This document shows, piece after piece, positions 61,101 to 64,000 of a stretch of DNA of 64,000 bases. Within the stretch, counting starts at the first letter, position 1, and each line of letters starts with the position of its first letter. Both the position numbers and the translations under genes were made by a program. Source of the stretch: Xestospongia bergquistia (lineage: Eukaryota > Porifera > Demospongiae > Haplosclerida > Petrosiidae); the NCBI GenBank assembly GCA_963965975.1, contig OZ014412.1:8990708-9054707 (forward strand), read 5' to 3'. Under the pieces are notes generated by a model. That model worked only from the letters and a program-made list of their open reading frames with translations. It did not search any database and had not been told where the DNA came from.

Positions 61101-62515
61101 TGTCATAGTATTTGTCAAAAATTTGCCATGAACAATTATTAGGCTGTTTAAGATAATGATCACAATTATGTCTGCGACCAGAACGTCTAGGATGACTTTT
61201 TGAATGATTAAAAGGAAATGCTGGTTGTTGGTCAAAACTAGGTAATGATGACTGAGATAAGTATTCACATTGAATAAGAGAATGCTTTTCAGATGTTACT
61301 TCATGATCTATTAGCTTTGATTTAACTTCAGAGTTATCTACAAGTGTGTATATTAAGTAAAAGTGAGAAGGGTTCACAACATACCTTGCTGGTTGACATC
61401 ACCTTTGTTAGTTTTAAGGGAGTTTGGGGATATCAAAGCTGGAATGGAGCCATCAAGTTGATTATTGACACCTTTAAGTATGAAGGTAAAATTTAAAGTA
61501 AACATCACTAAAAACAATTGACCAATATATGGTTATATTGCAGGTTGTATGATATTTGATACAAAGAAATAAACCTTCTTATGTTTTAAATTCTAACATA
61601 TAACATACTATAGAAATTACTGTTCACATAACTGTATAGACAACTATGATGTTTTATTAATTCCCAGACAAAAGATGTTGTGCCAGAGGTGTTACTATGG
61701 AAATCATAATATACACTTCAATGTATTTTGTATAGATTCATGAAACCAAAATGATTCAGTTAAAACAACCAATTTTTGTTAATAATAATTATGATACACG
61801 TTATGGTATGTCACTGTAAAAATAAAAAGTTATTTTAACAATCAATTTGTAGCTTACATTTGTGGAATCCAAATTCTTTACTTACTATATGGTTTGTTAG
61901 TATTACAAAGGAACAAATTATACAGTCAGTAATTCACATGAATTATGGATTCCATAGTAATCTATTCATGTAGTCTACAATTGTTGGTTAAAGTAACATA
62001 TTAATTATTACAGTGATCAACCTACTTGATGTATCTTCTATAATCTTCTGACATCCCTGTATTTGACTAATAAAATAGTCCATAACAAACTCAGCTAGTT
62101 CAAGTTTTTCATCTTGTATAAAGACCTTCACCAGTGACAGATAGGTAGCATCACTACCATTCTTTTCTCTCCATTTAAATAATGTTTTTACTCTCTTGGT
62201 TCTTTCATCATTATTATCTTGTTTGATCTGTTCTGCATCAGCTATCGTTAAGCCAAGACTGAGAGCTAGTATAACAATAGACTGAGTTATGTGAGTACTT
62301 AGCTTTAGAAACAAATTGTCATCACATTTCTTAGACAACTGTTCTCTACTAAGAGATTTCTTTGTTATAAGTTCTGTTAGGACTGTGTAATGGAAATAGA
62401 TTATAGTAGTTGATTAGGTTGGTACCAGTGTATACGATCAATATCATTATAGACTACAACAGGTTAAATACAATTATATTCGCTTACTTAAGTCTTCATT
62501 TCTAAGAACAGCCAT
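58161..62515 (-). pseudogene. NLR pseudogene: DEATH-CARD-NACHT-LRR
   Basis: Exons correspond to those of 6828-11173: 62488-62515 (leader M-A-V-L-R-N-E-D-L), 62026-62382 (DEATH, intact here), 61385-61471, 60837-61337 (CARD-like), 60712-60786, and 58161-60666 (NACHT-LRR). Lesions: the donor after the exon at 60712 reads GAAAGC instead of GTAAGT; Walker A is GASGIGKS (CCA to TCA at 60371-60373); one lost base makes a TAG in the Q-E-F-L motif near 59462; a 5-nt insertion lies near 59210 and a 4-nt insertion near 58995, with further breaks to 58555. Unlike its two paralogues the DEATH exon is open, so a short DEATH or DEATH-CARD protein is possible. It diverges from the DEATH-CARD gene at 62603. 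Confidence 0.85.
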
Positions 62516-62602
62516 TGTAACTAGCTTATAATTAGGTGGGGCTCTTTTTGTCATGTGATGAGGACGTCCCTAGCTCCAGCTAGCTACGCCCCATAGTAGA
62601 TC
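62516..62602. promoter_or_regulatory. putative bidirectional promoter, NLR / DEATH-CARD gene
   Basis: An 87-bp gap between divergent start codons. It shares GTCATGTGAT (62550-62559), GGACGTCCCTA (62562-62572), GGTGGG and a CGCCC block with the gap at 11174-11268. Confidence 0.55.
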
Positions 62603-64000
62603 ATGGCAGAAAGAGAAGAACAATTGTATCATAGTATAAATAGTCAGCTAGGTAAGATTATGTTTGTCAAATGGTTATCAAAATCACTTATTGTCACATT
62701 TTCTAATTTTTAAAAATAGATGTTAGCGGTTTAAAAGATGTTACAGATGCTTTGATAAAGAGTTTTTTTCCACTGGATAAATGGTTTCCCCTTGGCCTTC
62801 AACTGGGCCTTTTGTCACCTACTCTGAAGGTCATTGAAACAGACCACAAACATAGTGTGGAGAGACGTCTACAAGAATGTTTGACTTGTTGGTTGAGTAA
62901 AGCTGACAAGGTTGATGAATATGGAGGTCCTACATTGGAGTCACTAGCTAGAGCTCTCAAAGAAATTGGAGAAGTTTCCACTGCTAACAATGTTATAAAA
63001 TCATTAAGTGAGAAAACCCATAGACATTTGCAATTTAAAATTGTTTATTTTCAAACAGAAACTTGTAAAATGTTACAGAAATGTTTTGATGAACTTATGC
63101 CTGATCCTATTCCTATGGAAGTATCCAAGTTATTATGTACAGAGGGAATCATCTCTAAGGAGACATTTCATGAAGTGGAGAGTTCTGGGGGCTCATTACC
63201 AGATAGTCCATTGAGAGTACTGTTTACTAAATTATCTGAGGATCCTAACATATTGGGAGTACTTGCTAGAGTTTTATCAGAAGATACAATACGTGTAGCA
63301 AAATATATACTTAAAGTGTATGGTGAGCAATTTAAATTCAAAGAAATGTGATCATTATTTCATATACAGAGGAAAATTTTCCCAAAGCCCCTTTACAAGC
63401 ATCAGGTAGGTTAATTGTTATTGTACTTTGTACTTTAAATATGTAAAGATGTTTGAATGTTGTAATAAACTATTCTACATGACTCTACTTTGCTGTGTAT
63501 GAAATGAACACAGATCCTCACACTCATTAACTTAAAGGCTTAGACATTATATTATCATTAAAAAACTATGTAATCTGAATAAATAATCACTTTTCTTTAA
63601 TAATGTAGTTGTTCCTTTCAGATGCTACCACTCATCACAATACTCAAGCTATATCAATGAATGTCCAAAGTCAGTCTATGTGGTATTCAATGTGTATTGT
63701 AATAATTTTCTTTTATAGGTACCATAACACAGCTTCATCTCTCACCTACTTATAAATGCGATTTTGATCAAATAAGAGCAAAATTGGGAGAACTTTTTCT
63801 TGTGGTGTCACCTCTTATTGAATCTGCTGTTACATTGAAAGATCTCAAAAGATATCTTCGATTGTGTTTCCCAGAGTTAAAACCTCAATTATCTTTAGCT
63901 GAGTCATTTGATGATGTTATGGATGTAGTACGAGAGAAATGTACCATAATTAATGTCGCTTGCTTGGAGGCTATCGTTAAGCATTACAAGATTGAAAATG
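62603..64000 (+). CDS. DEATH-CARD protein with unknown C-terminal region (partial)
   Basis: Exons 62603-62651, 62720-63322, 63370-63405, 63622-63669 and 63719 to the window end join in phase 1 without lesions. Residues about 20-105 form a DEATH domain (W-F-P-L-G-L-Q-L-G-L-L, C-L-T-C-W-L-S-K, G-G-P-T-L-E-S-L-A). Residues about 120-215 resemble a CARD (C-F-D-E-L-M-P-D-P-I-P, G-I-I-S-K-E-T-F-H). The exon from 63719 starts a further region (F-D-Q-I-R-A-K-L-G-E-L-F, C-T-I-I-N-V-A-C-L-E-A-I) whose continuation is seen only in the relics at 11269 and 29893. An adaptor-like signalling role is inferred. The protein continues beyond the window. The exon 4 donor (GTCAGT at 63670) is the only phase-compatible choice that I found. 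Confidence 0.8.

Overview
The window reads as animal nuclear DNA, most likely from a marine demosponge such as Amphimedon. It is visibly AT-rich. Genes are split by short GT-AG introns, and the dominant family is NACHT-LRR receptors (NLRs) whose N-termini carry CARD/DEATH-type domains, a family known to be greatly expanded in Amphimedon. Species assignment is inference; the gene structures are read from the sequence. No tRNA, rRNA or CRISPR was recognised.

Layout: an NLR tail relic (414-1605) and a perfect 70-bp palindrome; an intact (+) NLR (2144-5973); a convergent (-) NLR (6828-11173) that shares a very short divergent promoter with a DEATH-domain gene relic (11269-13560, holding a solo LTR); a second (-) NLR (14209-17997) with an NF-kappaB-like site upstream; a (+) NLR relic (18555-20090). 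From 20 to 26 kb lie repeats, decayed coding exons, and a putative DNA transposon with Ulp1-like/PHD remnants. A TIR-DEATH gene (26346-29302) follows, then a twice-broken DEATH-gene relic (29893-32240), transposons, a decayed MULE-type transposase with a CXXC zinc finger (34490-37290), and repeated copies of the tail of the next NLR. A complete CARD-DEATH-CARD-NACHT-LRR gene spans 42327-49449, with two MITEs in its first intron. A further (+) NLR (52401-57262) is frameshifted in its LRRs. A (-) NLR pseudogene (58161-62515) diverges from an apparently intact DEATH/CARD gene that runs off the window end (62603-64000).

The genes look like parts of an intracellular innate immune sensing cluster: NLR sensors, a possible TIR signalling protein, and DEATH/CARD proteins paired head to head with NLRs. 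Nearly all introns inferred here are phase 1. Domain exons therefore act as interchangeable cassettes, and one exchange (CARD versus TIR in front of the same DEATH exon pair) can be seen directly. The cluster is turning over: intact genes sit beside close copies with different lesions, chimeric relics and recent transposon insertions.
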